From positions 5,548,429 through 5,612,428 of the forward strand of contig OZ037769.1 in the NCBI GenBank assembly GCA_964035545.1: a DNA stretch of 64,000 bases, written 5' to 3'. The DNA is from Bugula neritina. Taxonomy: Eukaryota; Bryozoa; Gymnolaemata; Cheilostomatida; Bugulidae. The notes beneath the pieces were generated by a model. It was not told the origin of the DNA. It did not search any database and saw only the letters and a program-made list of their open reading frames with translations. Shown here piece after piece: positions 14,258 to 28,000 of the stretch. The translations under genes and the position numbers were made by a program. Each line of letters starts with the position of its first letter. Within the stretch, counting starts at the first letter, position 1.

Positions 14258-17200
14258 CTATTCTGAAGTTACAGGGTCTCCTATATCAGCATTTTGCTTG
14301 GCTAATAAAACTGTATGCTGCCCGCCGGATGAGATCATTAAAACTTCTTTGTCAGATAATTGTTTACCAGTCATGACTACAGGCTCAAACTTGTCTTCAT
14401 CTTCACCATTACTCAATTGTTGACAGGTTCCCATTCCCCAGCCATAAGACTGTAACATAAACACGGAGTTACTTACCCATTTATTATGCTTGTACTGAGC
14501 AATAGCATTGGTATTAGTACATAGTGTATACTGTTGGCACTTCATAATTAGCGAAAGTTTAGCAAACTAATTTTGTTCCAAGTCAATTCACAACATTCCC
14601 CCCCCCCCCCCATGAGTATGATGTCATTATATTCTTTGGGAAAACTAGAGAAATTACAGACATTGCTGCTGTAGCTATGGTAACACTATTACAATATAAA
14701 ATATCAATAAATCACATCAATAGGTGATTACAACCATGAAGCTCACCTTGCCATCTTTACACACTGCAAATGACACAGATGAGCTAGCGTCTACGCTGAG
14801 ACAAGACGAAGGAAGTGCAGATACACGTTTCGGCTCTTTGGCGTCTTCCGCATTGGATTCTCCTAAACCTAGCTGCCCATAGGTGCCTCGGCCCATGCTG
14901 AAAACCTCGCCTAAAGTAACAGCACAAGAAATTAGGCTAACCTAAACTGTGTACACTTGATTTTTAACATTTTGTTAGGAAATCCATAAATGTTTTAAAG
15001 ACCTTTGGTCTTGCATTAATTGAGCTTTGATTTATTTACTAGCCATTATTACGGGCAGTGACTTTTAAACGCTCGCAAAACAAATGGACACAATTTTTTT
15101 TAAATAAGCAGGATATATTCTCAATACACTATATAGCCCTAATGACAAGTAAAGGTATATGAAAGTAATACACTAGCTGGTTGCACTTTACTCTGAGTAT
15201 GAGTAGGTCAAGAATAAGCTTGCAAATAACTAACCATCCTTGTTGACAGCTACAGTATGATGTTGACCACCTGCTATACCCTGCCAGCCTTGATCTGAGG
15301 GCAGGGCTTTCACCAGCTCGGGGACAAACCTATTCACCATGTCGTCTATACCCAATTGGTAGTAGTTGTTTAAACCCCACGCATATATATCTCCAGCCAC
15401 AGACTTAGCAAATGAGACGTATGTACCAGCCCAGACATCACAAAACCTACAATGATGACAACTAATGTCAAAAACAGGGAAGTGAAAAAAATGGTTAGCA
15501 TAAAGTAAATACCCAAAAAGGAATGAAATGGAGTACTTGCAACGAGTAACTTACTTTGAATGTTGTACAACTTACTTTGGATGTCGGTTTTGCTTAGTGC
15601 CTTTGAAATGTATTTGTTTTAAAGATAGAAGAAAACCTAATCCTTTTCTACCTCCTCTATTAGAGAAACATTCGGCGACACGACCCAACTGGCCTTGTTC
15701 AGCACAGCCTATAAAAACACGAAGCTACACAATGTAATACAAGTAATATTGTAATTGCTGTATAATACAAAAACATGTTAACAAAGTACAATATTCTTGC
15801 AGCGATGCTATTTGTTATTTGATTTTTATTATACTTTCTTAACAAATAAATAAATTATAATACAACAAAATGTAAACAGATAACCTGAAATGTCAATATG
15901 AGTTTAGAAAAGCACAGTCAACACTCTAGCTCCTTTACCAATCAAACAGTTTCAGTTACAAAGTGATGTCAGACAAGAGAAGCTAAGCTTGTGTTACTAT
16001 AGAAACCCCCGGCTCCCACCACCCAGTGTACAATAAATTACCAAAAACTAACCAGAAGAGAAAACGAGACCATCCTCACTGAGGGCCAGCAGGTGATCAC
16101 TCCCAGATGCTATCTTCATAATACGTTTGGGACAAGGTAAATTTATAGCAGTCTTCTGTGGACCTGCTTCCGTGAGTCCAATCGATCCATTAGCATCTCG
16201 GAAGGTTCCAGAAGCAAATATTAGCCCATCACTTGTTAGCATAGCCTAGACAAAGAAGAAAATTAAGGTCACCTTGCAATACATTGTGCCATCGCCAAAA
16301 ACATTTTTCAAATGTCAGTGTCGGTGTCATCTCATGCAACATGAACACTTGCTGATCATAACTAAAAGCTAAATAAACAATTAGATGAACAAGTTAAAGG
16401 AGCAGCTGTGGTGTAGGGGTTAGAGCGTTTGACTTAGTAAACACCAAGTCATGGGTTCGAACCCAAGTAAAGGCCATTGGTGATGTTAGAAAGAGCATCC
16501 AGTCAAAATTACTCTTGTCACATATGAATAAGTCCTTAGCCAGCTTTCAAAAATACTGTTTTTCCATCAGGGGTTTTCACCGGGATATGGTGAATATAAA
16601 CTTGCATGAGTTTTTAACATAAGAACAAATTACCAGCAGCCAACCTTACCGTGTGACTATCCCCAGCACTGATCTGTATAAACTTATTTTTAGTAGTGAG
16701 TTTGCCAGGTTTAGCCTCAGAACCTTCTGCTGTGGTAGTTCTACCCAACGCACCCTCATCATTGCAGCCGAATGTGTAGACTTCACCTTCTGTTGTTAAA
16801 CACGCCGTATGCATACCACCTGCCACTATCTGTCAAAATACAATCCGACACATGCATCTTATACAGAATTACAGATACATTAACTTTATGTTCTTCATTC
16901 AATCAAACAGCAATACTATTATGCAATATAAATACAAAACTTTTTGAAGCTTAAAATACCCAGACATGCAAAATTTATATTAAAATATTTCCTTTAACTA
17001 AATATATAGCAGCTATTCTCATGTGTACCATAACGTAGAGCATACAAGGCAAGATTATATTTCACAAAAATTAAGAGAGGGCAACTCTGCAAACAATTGC
17101 ATTTACAGGAAATTATTATTGACTGTGCCATGCAGCTGTACATAAACAAACAATGGGGTCCTGTAAAGGGTCTGCTGACAAGTAGAAGATGCAGCCACAT

Positions 17201-18697
17201 AGAGAAGTTTTAGTAAACTACTCTCAACACATGTCCTTCTTGCCAGTTGGTAGTTTTATAACTATTTGTGATCAGCTATGAAAATTCAAGAGACTTTTAC
17301 CATTTTCATGTCATTTTTTTAATAAATATTGCAAAAACCGTTTTGAGAAAATATTATAATGCATCATTTCATTATTAGGTTTCTGGTGTAATCATGCATA
17401 CAGGTGCCGCTGTTGAAAGTTAAGTTATAATGGCCATGGGAGAGATGACTAACATACAGATTATTTATTGATATATTAAAAATAGCTTATTAGGCTCATT
17501 TTCTTTGTATTATATAAAATCGCATAAAACGCATTTTTTAGATTTTTAGTAATATTCAAAGTGCAGATTGTAACACTCTGAATATGACTCGAGTTATAAA
17601 CTTAAAGCCAATTGCCAAATGATTTAAAAGTTGCCTTTTAAATGATAAACTGATATTGGTAGACAGCCTGAGGTCTTAGAGAATAGAGGGCAGGCAACTC
17701 CAGATGAGAGGATGATATTCGGGTCTCCCAATTAACTGTTTTAATCCACGGCTTAAAACAACATTATTAATGACTATAATTCTACATCTACAAGAAATTA
17801 CTATAACCTGCACACAAGATAAGGTGTGATGTTACCTGTATATGTCTAAAAGGTAGTATCTTACCTGTATACATTTAGAAGGCAGTATCTTACCTGTATA
17901 CATTTAGATGGCAGTATCTTACCTGTATACATTTAGAAGGCAGTATCTTACCTGTATACATTTAGAAGGCAGTATCTTACCTGTATACATTTAGAAGGCA
18001 GTATCTTACCTGTATACATTTAGAAGGTAGTATCTTACCTGTATACATTTAGAAGGCAGTATCTTACCTGTATACATTTAGCAGGCAGTTCAACAAGAGC
18101 AGGTCTGGCTTTCTCCAAGACATCTGGCCCAAGGCCGAGTTGGCCGACATCTCCCTCACCTACAGTCAGCACCACCCCAGGTGTGCTCGTGTGTGACTTA
18201 TGATCAGTCTAAAGGAGTTACACAAGTTATAGCATCACTGTGGACATTTATATATAACTGAAGACCATTTGGTGAAAAACATGCAATATCTAAATGGTGA
18301 AAGATGAACACAGCTTCTCCAGTTATTAATGTAAGTCATCAAATTTGATAAGTTTTTCAAGAGAAATATAATTTGAATTTTAGTTCCCAAATCAACTAAA
18401 AAGTCCAAATAAAAAAAAAGTATATGAATTTGAATACTTTCAATGTGGGAAGTTGTTACAAGCATATCAGGAGACGTATAAACATCAATCAGCTTATGAG
18501 CAATAGTAAAAAAATCTTAGGCTAATTTGAAGCTTAAATTTGGACCAACTTACTTTAAGACGTTTCACGGGGCTTTCTTCAGATAAAACTGTGTCAGAGG
18601 ATCTTTTTTGGTTACTTTTGGCAGCAGATTTGCCTTTAGACTTACTTTTAGCTCCAGTTGAAAGAGCAGACGCACTTCTGCTCTTTTTTGGAGGCAT
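14258..18697 (-). CDS. RCC1: Regulator of chromosome condensation 1 (Ran GEF)
   Basis: Chromatin-bound nucleotide exchange factor that loads Ran with GTP in the nucleus. Exons on the minus strand, 5' to 3': 18554-18697, 18068-18208, 16650-16829, 16053-16245, 15576-15708, 15235-15446, 14747-14910 and 14258-14449. They total 452 residues (human 421) with matching phases. The first 48 residues are a Lys/Ser-rich basic tail ([10 protein letters not shown]..., ending PVKRLK), serving as NLS and chromatin-binding arm. The seven-bladed propeller follows, with RCC1 signatures [71 protein letters not shown] and [12 protein letters not shown] near the end. The AGDSH blade carries the conserved Asp needed for exchange in the family. 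Oddity: the 5' splice site of exon 2 is the last copy of a nine-unit 29-bp minisatellite. Confidence 0.97.
14598..14611. repeat. poly-C run (14)
   Basis: Fourteen consecutive C on the + strand, so a G14 run in the RCC1 pre-mRNA, inside its last intron. Long G homopolymers can form quadruplexes and are also prone to assembly error. Confidence 0.8.
16397..16615 (+). mobile_element. tRNA-derived SINE, copy A
   Basis: The head looks like a tRNA: an A-box-like GTGGTGTAGGGGTTAGAGC and a perfect B box GGTTCGAACCC at 16454-16464. After the head comes a body with AAGAGCATCCAGTCA, a CATCAGGGGTTTTCACC block and the end TATAAACTTGCATGAG. Copies B (28375-28593) and C (41555-41737) share this order, both on the minus strand. 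It lies in RCC1 intron 3, antisense to the gene. It is not a functional tRNA gene, because it lacks a proper acceptor stem and the homology continues about 150 bases past the tRNA part. Confidence 0.88.
17829..18067 (-). repeat. 29-bp minisatellite carrying a 5' splice site
   Basis: A 29-bp unit with copies starting at 17829, 17858, 17887, 17916, 17945, 17974, 18003, 18032 and 18061 (+ strand); the first is degenerate. In the RCC1 sense each unit reads TAAATGTATACAG followed by GTAAGAT, that is, the 3' end of exon 2 plus its 5' splice site. The copy at 18061 is the real exon 2 boundary (donor at 18063-18067). Each unit is about 22 exon-like plus 7 intron-like bases. Confidence 0.93.
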
Positions 18698-19555
18698 GTT
18701 AGATAATGTGAGTGCTAATCAATCAGAGTTGGTTTGATGGTGTTGGTGTGACTGAGCTATAAAAAGTTTGAACAACATTAAGTAAAACATAATATAGCCC
18801 TGTCACACTAAACTTAAGGTGCAGTCTAAATTTCAGTCTTATTACTGTAGGTCTAGGAGAAAGGTGATATCGCCAACTTATAATAGTACAAACAATAAAT
18901 CAAACAAACTTAGCAGCATGTATAATACCTGTACCAGCAACTAATTAAGAAACTGTGATGCTGAAAATAATGAAGGCCATATAATAATAGATTTGTATGA
19001 TATCAAAGCCAAGCTACAATAAGATATGTGTAATGACAAAATGTTATAATGCCAACTAAAGACAATATTAATACAGGGTCACTTAAGTGATATCACATTA
19101 AAAAGTGATGATTTATTCATTAAACTGGAAATAGTGTACTTATATCACCATGCAACATCAACATCAGAGATAAATTTTACCCTTCAGCTACTAAGTGAAT
19201 ATTACTGTAATTTAATGCTAGAAAATCCAAGTTACATGAAAAGTTTCACATATCACTCTGAATATTGATCAAATAATCATAATGATTATCATTAATTATC
19301 CGATATATAAAATTAACTATAATCCTAATGTAATGATAACGAGTTTTAATGAGCAATACTGACAGCATCGGCATGAGCATCTCCATCAGATTTATATCAT
19401 TATCATGGCTGATAAAGATGAGTATAAGACCATGGGGCATAGTCACTACGGAAATCCAATCTCAGACTGAGACTATCAATTACTGAATTTGATACTCAAT
19501 ATGAATAAAAATATGTACAAGTTTAACTTCAACGACAACTTTTTTGGTATTTAAA

Positions 19556-19920
19556 TTTGTAATTGTTATACTATAAGTATAAGAGTATAAGTAGTAGTAA
19601 ATGCAATAATGATAATGTTCATTTAAGATAAAACTTAAACTAAAAGTAAAACTATAACAGTATAAGTCATAATGATAATGATAATTAATTTTAAACTACT
19701 AAACTTAGTCATTGATCATGATGATGGTATTCCTATTGATTATCATTATCATTATGACTTGAAGTTAATAATAATAGGAGTACAAAACGAAAAAGAAATA
19801 GTAATACTATTACTATTAGTATTACTATTAGTATTAGTATTAGAATTAGCTATCACTATGCCTATGGCTATAGTAAATAAGTAATACTAATACTAATACT
19901 AATACTAATACTAATAGTGA
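19556..19920. repeat. (TAN)n / TCATTA short-period tract upstream of RCC1
   Basis: Mixed short-period sequence: AGTATAAGAGTATAAGTAG, TAATGATAATGATAAT and its complement, then TACTATTACTATTAGTATT and TAATACTAATACTAATAC. About 0.9-1.2 kb upstream of the RCC1 start. Same family of signal as 441-830. Confidence 0.75.
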
Positions 19921-21429
19921 TAATCTAAATCTATTGCCATTGGTATAATTTTAAAATAACACTGGGCAGTAGTAAAGACGCAATGCTTAACAACAACACG
20001 AATGAACTGGTTTAGCTCGAATCAACACAACGCTATTTTGAAGCTAAAAGCCGCTTTGGAGCAGTGAATGTTATAAATTTACGATTTACCGCTAGTCAAA
20101 TTATGGATTGAAGAAAGTATGGCGACCTGCAGTAAATATCATTGTCCATTTTATCTTTGCGCAAATATTTGCTCAGCAAATTTTTTGCTCTTGTAACTTT
20201 TGTTTTTGTTGCAAATTTTTTTTGCATCTATTAAAAAATTAAATTTTTTTTCTATTTGAGTGATTTAAAATTGCCTTGAAAACTCGAAATGTAAAACTGC
20301 TTTTTTTTACAGAAGTAACACAACTCTAGGAGAAAGAACAACAATAAAATTATTATGTTATGTATGGGAGTAACCAAGGGAAAATAGGTAAAAGTACCAT
20401 AATGGGTGATAAAATACCTGTTATTGATTGATTTACCAATAATAAACATTTTCTTGTTAACAGTTAGAGCTGCAACATACCATGAAATTACTCATAAATG
20501 CCTGCATTACATAATCTTACGAATAGTGCAATTAATTCAATATATTGCTCTTTTGTTTTATTTCAATAGTTTTAGCACTTATAACAATAATTTCAACAAA
20601 GAAGTTCAATATTTAAATGCCTTAGAAATGCTTAAACCTATTGGTTGTCAAATTGGTAAGTGCCTATTCCTTACAATCACAAGTGGTACTCCTATATTAT
20701 AAGTTATTTACTGTACATTTTATTCAATTTGTGCTGCAACATACAAGCAACAAAATACTGCTTGATTTATAGAAACTAGAGAAACAACAGTAGTAGAGTG
20801 AGTGAGATTCCATACAATTTATTGATATCATATAACAACCATGATTTATTATTGATTGTCACAAATAAAATAATACTTTCAACTTTGACATGCTTCAAGA
20901 TTCAAAATAGTGAACAATTATTAGCCGAGTGACTAAATTTTATGAGACACAAAAACTCAGCCAAACCTAGAATTAGAAGTATACTTGAAAACATCCAATG
21001 AAAGACAAAGAATGAACAGCAAATATCTACGTGAAAAACACACAAAGTTAACATAAAGCACAATAATATACAGTATAGATGAATAATAATATTTATAATA
21101 TTATGATGTAGGGTATACTTTATGTATCAGGGTTTATAACAATGAATATAAGCCAACTGACTAAGATAAATATTACTACAGGCTGAAGAATGTTTCTACA
21201 ACATTTTGTATAGAGACATTATCCTCTTCAGTTCGTGTGACATATAGACACAGATATAGACACAGGAGATCATACAATTAAGGAAAATTCTAGTAATATT
21301 TCGGAATGTTTGAGCTGTCCACCATTTTCTCATTTCTAAGAACAAAACAATCAAATTATAAAATAAACTTGAAAGCAAAAATAATTAAACAATTGAAGTA
21401 TTTTAATTTAAAAAAATGATGGAAAATTT

Positions 21430-21640
21430 GATATGCCTGAACCTATACTATACTATATTATAGAATACTAGAATATACTATATTATACAACACTATACTA
21501 TAATATACTATACGATATTTTATTATAATATCATACAATACTATACCATATTATACTATATCATACATTACTATATTATACAATACTAAACTATATTATA
21601 TAATTCAATATTTTACTATATTATACTATTATGCTACATT
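21430..21640. repeat. TATAC/TATTA AT-rich tract
   Basis: Imperfect repetition of TATACTATATTATA-like words for about 200 bases downstream of the GOLM stop codon. Self-complementary and probably unstable. No other function is visible. Confidence 0.7.
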
Positions 21641-22002
21641 ATCCAGGTTCAATACTCTTTGCAGACATAACAAATTATTTGCCCATCTGGGATAAAGAAA
21701 TTATAGAACTTTGAAGTGATGAAATTGTCAGACTGTCAAAGTATTTAATCAACAAAGAATAAAATAATGAATAATATGATAGTTTTTGGTGGTTAAAATC
21801 AGAGCAGTACTAATTAAAACTTAAAACTCTGATAAAATTTACAAGTCAATAAAAACTTACAATTTATGACAGTTTAGGAATATTGAGCCCCAAACACATG
21901 GTGATAACTAAAATAAAAACACTGAATTTTGAACATTCCAATAACTAGTAGTACTACGTGCGTTAGTGGTAGAACAAAAGTATAACATACTATAGCAGCT
22001 TA

Positions 22003-25000
22003 TTATGAGTCTTCTTTATCAGTGATTTTTCCCATTCCTTCCAGATCTAATGGCTAAAACAGCATAAACTTTACGTTCAATATCCTAAACAAGCTACATC
22101 ACAGTTACAGATATGAAAAGACAGTGAAAACTAAAACGAGTAACAGAAAAAGGGAACTAATCAGTATCATTCAACTAAAACCCAAAACATTTACACATAA
22201 CAAAACACTGTAAAATCAAATCATTTTCACATAACTGAAATAAACATAGTAATAGTGATGGAAGCTTATTCTCAAATAGCAAGATAGTCCAGAGTTCAAA
22301 GCATTACAAAGTGGTGAAAGTTAGATTTGCATTAAAATTATAAATGTGGATATTTTAATAACTTACAGTTGTATCATCATCAGTTTGAGCACGAACTTTA
22401 TTTACCCCATCTGAATTTTTACCGCGATACAACCCACCAACCTCGTCATCTTTCATCTCGTCACCTATATCTTCTTCATTATCATCTAGTTGTGACAAAG
22501 TCAATGCACATGATAATTACATCATAATGATATGATAACAGGATCTACTTAGTTTTGTTTTGTATGAGCAGTAGTGGTAATTTGCATTACGTATTCACAA
22601 TCCAAATCGTAATTTTACACAATATAAGTAATTAGTGAATGATTGCACTGGTCTTATCGATGTTCAGAAATATGTAGCTAAATTATTCAATTAGTTACAA
22701 ATCAGTGTCCAGTGTCCACTGCACACTATCACCCATGAGGCATTAAGTTATACATTCTTTCATGATACAACGAGGGTCAACATGCATTGCTACACAATAT
22801 TTCAGAATGAGCAAGAGTAACATGGTATGAGCCAGAAAACCATTCTATTCAAAATATCCAGACTGAATAATGTGCATTTTTTAGTAAGTATTTGCAAAAT
22901 TTTCCTTTTTTTCTAACATTTAACTTGTGTATCACATGATTTCAGCTTTTATTACTAAGTTTTCAAAAACCCAATTGATTAATTTAGCAGAAGATGTACA
23001 ACTTTTTTAGCATAAAGTTGTGTGCTAAAAATGACATTTCAATTAAAATTATTCCCTAACGCCTAAGTGAATAAGTTCTGAATAACGAACCTGTGACATC
23101 ATTCATTAGAGAGGTTTTATCGTCAGCCTTCACAGGACGTGGAGTTATCTGATCAGGGCCTCCCTCAACTTTGTCTTTATTAAGCTCAGCTCCACCTTTC
23201 ATTTCTATGACACAGAATTACACTCCCAGCTCAACAGACTAAACATGAAGCTCAACTTAACCAGATCAGCTACTATATGATATCATAAGCTTTACAACTC
23301 TATCAGGTTCACTACTATATGATACCATAAGCTTTACAACTCTATCAGGTTCACTACTATATGATACCATAAGCTTTACAACTCTATCAGGTCCACTACT
23401 ATATGATACCATAAGCTTTACAACTCTATCGGGTTCACTACTATATGATACCATAAGCTTTACAACTCCATCAGGTTCACTACTATATGATACCATAAGC
23501 TTTACACAGTGAATGGAAGTTATCTTGTAGTGTAGAGAGTTAATATTGCACAAAGTTAGATATACATCAAAACTGCCAGAAAAAAACAAGTTAAATTTAG
23601 TTTTAGATAGAAAACAATAAAAATACAGATATATTGGTTATAATTATATCGCATATGCAATAACAGCACCAATTTCAGATTAATTGAAAGCGTAATCTTA
23701 TATTTCGGTACTTAAAATCAGATTACTACATGTTAACACTGTTTTGTTAGTCTTTAGTAGTGAAGCAGGCAACGGCAGCAAAAAAATGATTGCAAATTAA
23801 AGCATACGATGGTATTATATACTATTGTTATCATATTTCCAAGAAGCTGTTAAAAGTAAAGCATAACCTATAATGAAGCACAATGTGAGTACACAAACTA
23901 AAATACTAGAGAAACATAAAAACATATACTAAAGCTAATTAGTGTTTATAAAGTGTTGGATCAACTACAGCGCCTACAAGTCATGATACTAGACAGCAAA
24001 ACATATGCCTAATAGACAGAGCAGGCAACGTCCTGAGAAACATGAGTTGAGTCATAAGCTCCAAGGTCAAGGTTATGTTACCCAACACCATATAAAGCAC
24101 ATCTCAGTTTCTAGCATTTATACGAGAAGCCCGTCTTTTCAACCAATAGTGTCACCACAAAACAAACGAAGTATACATAGTATTGACTAGAGAAAGAGAA
24201 AGCCAAGTGCTATGTCCGTGAAACACCTCGGCTACCAATAGCGTGGTCACGCAGCGACTGCTGGTTAGCTCTGTTTAGCGACAGTAAGACCACCACCACC
24301 TCTTTCATCTCCCCAGCTGAGGAGCACAAGGGTGAACACAATAGAGGAAGCATAGCCTCAGCACCACCAGTGTACAAGCAAGCTGTAACAAAGGACTCTC
24401 TACTTGTTTGTGCTCATCACCTGTGACGTTGTACTTGGCAGCACTCGTGTTTTTGGTAGAATTAGTTTTCGCTGCCGTAGATGTAGAGTTTTCAGTGGCA
24501 GCTACTCCTACTTTGGCCAAAACACTATTTACCACTTTTTCTACAGTTCCCGCCTGGATTGCTTCACCATTCACTTCACCTAAAACCACTCCATGTTTCA
24601 CAACCAACACCTACAGTACTCTTATACAACCCTGTGAGACGTCAAACAGCTGACTGCTACCTTGAAAATATACTAGCTTTCAACACTTGTATTAAATCAA
24701 AATCTATGCAAAGGCCCTATGGTAACTCTCCTATACCCACGAGAACTGTATCATAACATATCTTTACCTTCCTTCATATCCTTGAAAAAACCACCTTCTA
24801 CCTCCTTGTTATCTGGGCTGGCAAGCGTATTCACGGCAACCGTATCTACGTTGTTAGTATTTCCTTCACCACCTGCTAAACCAAGAAAAATCATTTTAAA
24901 TAATTTATACTTGAGCTATGCATACAAGCAACAAACTGTGTAGTCCTATTTTTGTTGAAGCTATTGTACAAATTACAACAGTGTGACCATACTCATCAGT

Positions 25001-28000
25001 GTGTAACGTTACAATAGCATATTCACCAGCTTGCAACCTTACAATAACATACCCACCAGCGTGTAGCCTTACAATAATATACCTACCAGTGTATATAATT
25101 TCACAACAAAATAAACATAACGCTGTACTGAAAAGAATGATGTCAAATCAACACAACGACTTGCTGCCTTCACCTTGAGGAGTACCGGCAGCTGAATCCT
25201 GTCCCTGAGGTTCAAGTTGCTGTACCCCTGCAGCTCCAGCTAGCTTTTCACCTTGACCCCCTGCTAGTGGTACACCTGTATTCCCACCAGATGGGGCTAC
25301 TCCTTCTAGCGGTACATCTGCAGCCCCAGCTAGCTTTTCACCTGTATTCCCAAGAGATGGGGCTACTCCTTCTGAAGGGGTTTGTCTACCAGAAGTCGCC
25401 ACTTTTTGCTCGCCCTAGAACAATCAGATATATTAAAAACGAAGACTTTAAGTGTGCTATCTGCACGTCCAAAATGTGATGGATGAACTGATACTAAAAC
25501 AAAATCTACAAAAAAACTATATTAGAATTTTCAAAACTTACTTTAACTGAAATTAACAAATGAATAAAAATTTGAATCAATAAAATTTGAAACAATCAAT
25601 AGCGTGTGATCGTCTGTAAATATTACAAGAGAACACGATCTGCAGTTATCCGCCATCTCTAATGAGAGTTTCAATATAAGTGATGAGTGTTAGTACAAAA
25701 ACTATTGGTTAGTTACGTCATAAACTATTAGTAAGGACTAGTAATAACTAGCACTGATTCACAATATTAACTATTAGTATGAATTGGTAATAATTAGCAG
25801 TGATTCACAATATTAACTATTAGTAAGGATTAGTAATAACTAGCACTGATTCACAATATTAACTATTAGTAAGAATTAGTAATAACTAGCACTGATTTAC
25901 AATATTAACTATTAGTATGAATTGGTAATAACTAGCAGTGATTCACAATATTAACTATTAGTAAGGATTAGTAATAACTAGCACTGATTCAAAATATTAA
26001 CTATTGGTAAGAATTAGTTATAGTTATAGCCACATGCTGTGCCAGCAGTTGAACAACCAACCATGTTTGAAATATTTGTTGGATGATTGGAACATACAAT
26101 TTCAAACATTACACGATTGCATTCAATTATTTGAAACACAACTTTTCGTAAATATTCATGTCCAGGAAATTTCAGATTCAGTTAGAAACTATTGAATAAC
26201 CAATAAGTTGTTCATCAACTAGCAAAATAAATTAAACAGAGCAAAAAATATTTAAACAATGATGAGGTGCATAGAGGATGTAAGTTGAAGTGAAGATGTG
26301 TAAGAGACTGACTAATAGGAAGTAGCAGATGTCTCTTAGCACACAACATACTGTGAAGTTGAAGGAAAACATCTCACTACTAGATGAGTACAAAATGTCA
26401 CACAACTCAGCCTGTGTTACCACATGTCAGCTCTTAGCTACATTTCACACTATTAGATCACACCACATCGAGTAACTAAAAGAGGCAAGTCATAGTCTAA
26501 CCACAAGACGCCCATAGGGTTGGGTGCCGGGGTGAACAGAGAGCCTCTAGCAATGGCTAACTTACCCTGACTTGTTCAACATTGACATTTGGTGAGTTTA
26601 TCTCATGACTAGCTATTTTGTTCTGTTTAAGCGCAAGCTACAAAATCACAGAGTTAACGAGAGTCGCGCATGAAACAGAAGATCGTAGCTTAGCAAAATG
26701 TGAACATGAAACCTTGATGGGAGTTATGCTACCAGGAAGGAGACAAGAGAGACTAGGTAATAGACGGAGACAGATGAAAACAACTGGTACAGTGCTCCCT
26801 CCATATCTCACTAAGCTGCCGGCCCTAAAACTTAGTGACATAGTAGAATAACAGATCTAACTCACGGATCAATTAAATTCAGCCATTTTGTCCCTATACA
26901 CACATACATAAGCCACGAACGGGGCCCAAGCCCTTCTTTTGACCTACTGAATTTCACGAGAAATGGAGGCGTGGGATATAGAGGGAGCACTGCATTACAA
27001 AATATTGTTGAGGGGTGACGACTTCAACTGAAGTATTACGAGTCAACTTTGTTAAATCAGAAAGGTGAACTTTAGACATGAAAATTGTAAGACATTTTGC
27101 TAAGTAAGCAGATGATGAAAATCAATGGATCATTGCACATATACACAAGAGAAGTATACTACCGTAAAAAGGGAATCTCAGCTTTATTTGTTCCCATTCA
27201 ATAGGTGTAACTAAAAGCTTTTATGTTACAGATGCAAAGATAGGTGGGTAAAATGAGACACACCTGGTTCTTAGCAATATTAGCATTGCACGCCTCTTCA
27301 GCTCTCATTGTGCAGAGTCCCTTCTGATCACCAGGAGGCGCCCTGAAGCATACAAAAGTAGAAACTCAATTCCAAAAAACAATTTTGAGATAAATTAGGT
27401 TTAACTTAAAGCCTAGTTTACATAAAATATGAATATATGAGCATATTACTGTTTATTGAGTAAAATTAATATATACTAATTTAGAACAATGAAGTGAAAA
27501 TCAAATTAAAGAAATGCCTATGAATAAGTTCACCAGGTACTCACTGAAAATCCTTATGCAGCTCAATACCTAACAACAGCAAAGAATCTACGCTATCTTT
27601 GCCAAGTTCCTTCGCAACAAAGTTGAGCATTTTCAATTTCTCCTCCAACAGCCGTCTATAAAATATATATATATATAAGAAAAACAAACACAACTAATTG
27701 TTCTACTACCGATAAGGTATAGAGCAAATGCAGATGTACTCTGCAAACAGACTGTAGGTGATTAAAGAACCACGTTAACTTGAATATTTCATCTTTTAAA
27801 AAGCTAGTGGATTATTATTTAACCAAAATAGCAGTACCGATGTAACTCAGTTTCCTTTGAAGGTAATTCAAACATGACTTTGCATTTGAAGTCTGGCCGG
27901 TTTTGTGCCAAATTAATTCAATGAACAAAGTAAGCCGCAGACGTAATACAATAGACTAAAAGCTAACAGCAACTTACTCAGCAGTTTTATTTAGAGATGC

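Larger units (their letters stand above)
18740..22000. other. intergenic, RCC1 5' end to GOLM 3' end
   Basis: No supported exon. Short-period repeat sequence is concentrated at 19250-19920, including TATCATTATCATTATGA and a clean TAATAC run near 19880-19915. A TATACTATAT-type tract lies at 21430-21640. The open frames near 20250-20700 have no recognisable motif. Confidence 0.5.

Noticed and set aside
15550-15580. Second donor (CAAAGTAAGTT) 21 bp after the RCC1 exon 5 donor
   Set aside because: The same size would stay in frame, but the added bases start with TAA after CCA AAG, so it cannot give a functional isoform; kept only as another small donor duplication.
16400-16470. Possible tRNA gene with perfect B box
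   Set aside because: No complete cloverleaf, and homology continues about 150 bases beyond it in two other copies, so it is a SINE head.
17829-18067. Regularly spaced repeats resembling a CRISPR array
   Set aside because: Head-to-tail units with no unique spacers, in an animal intron.
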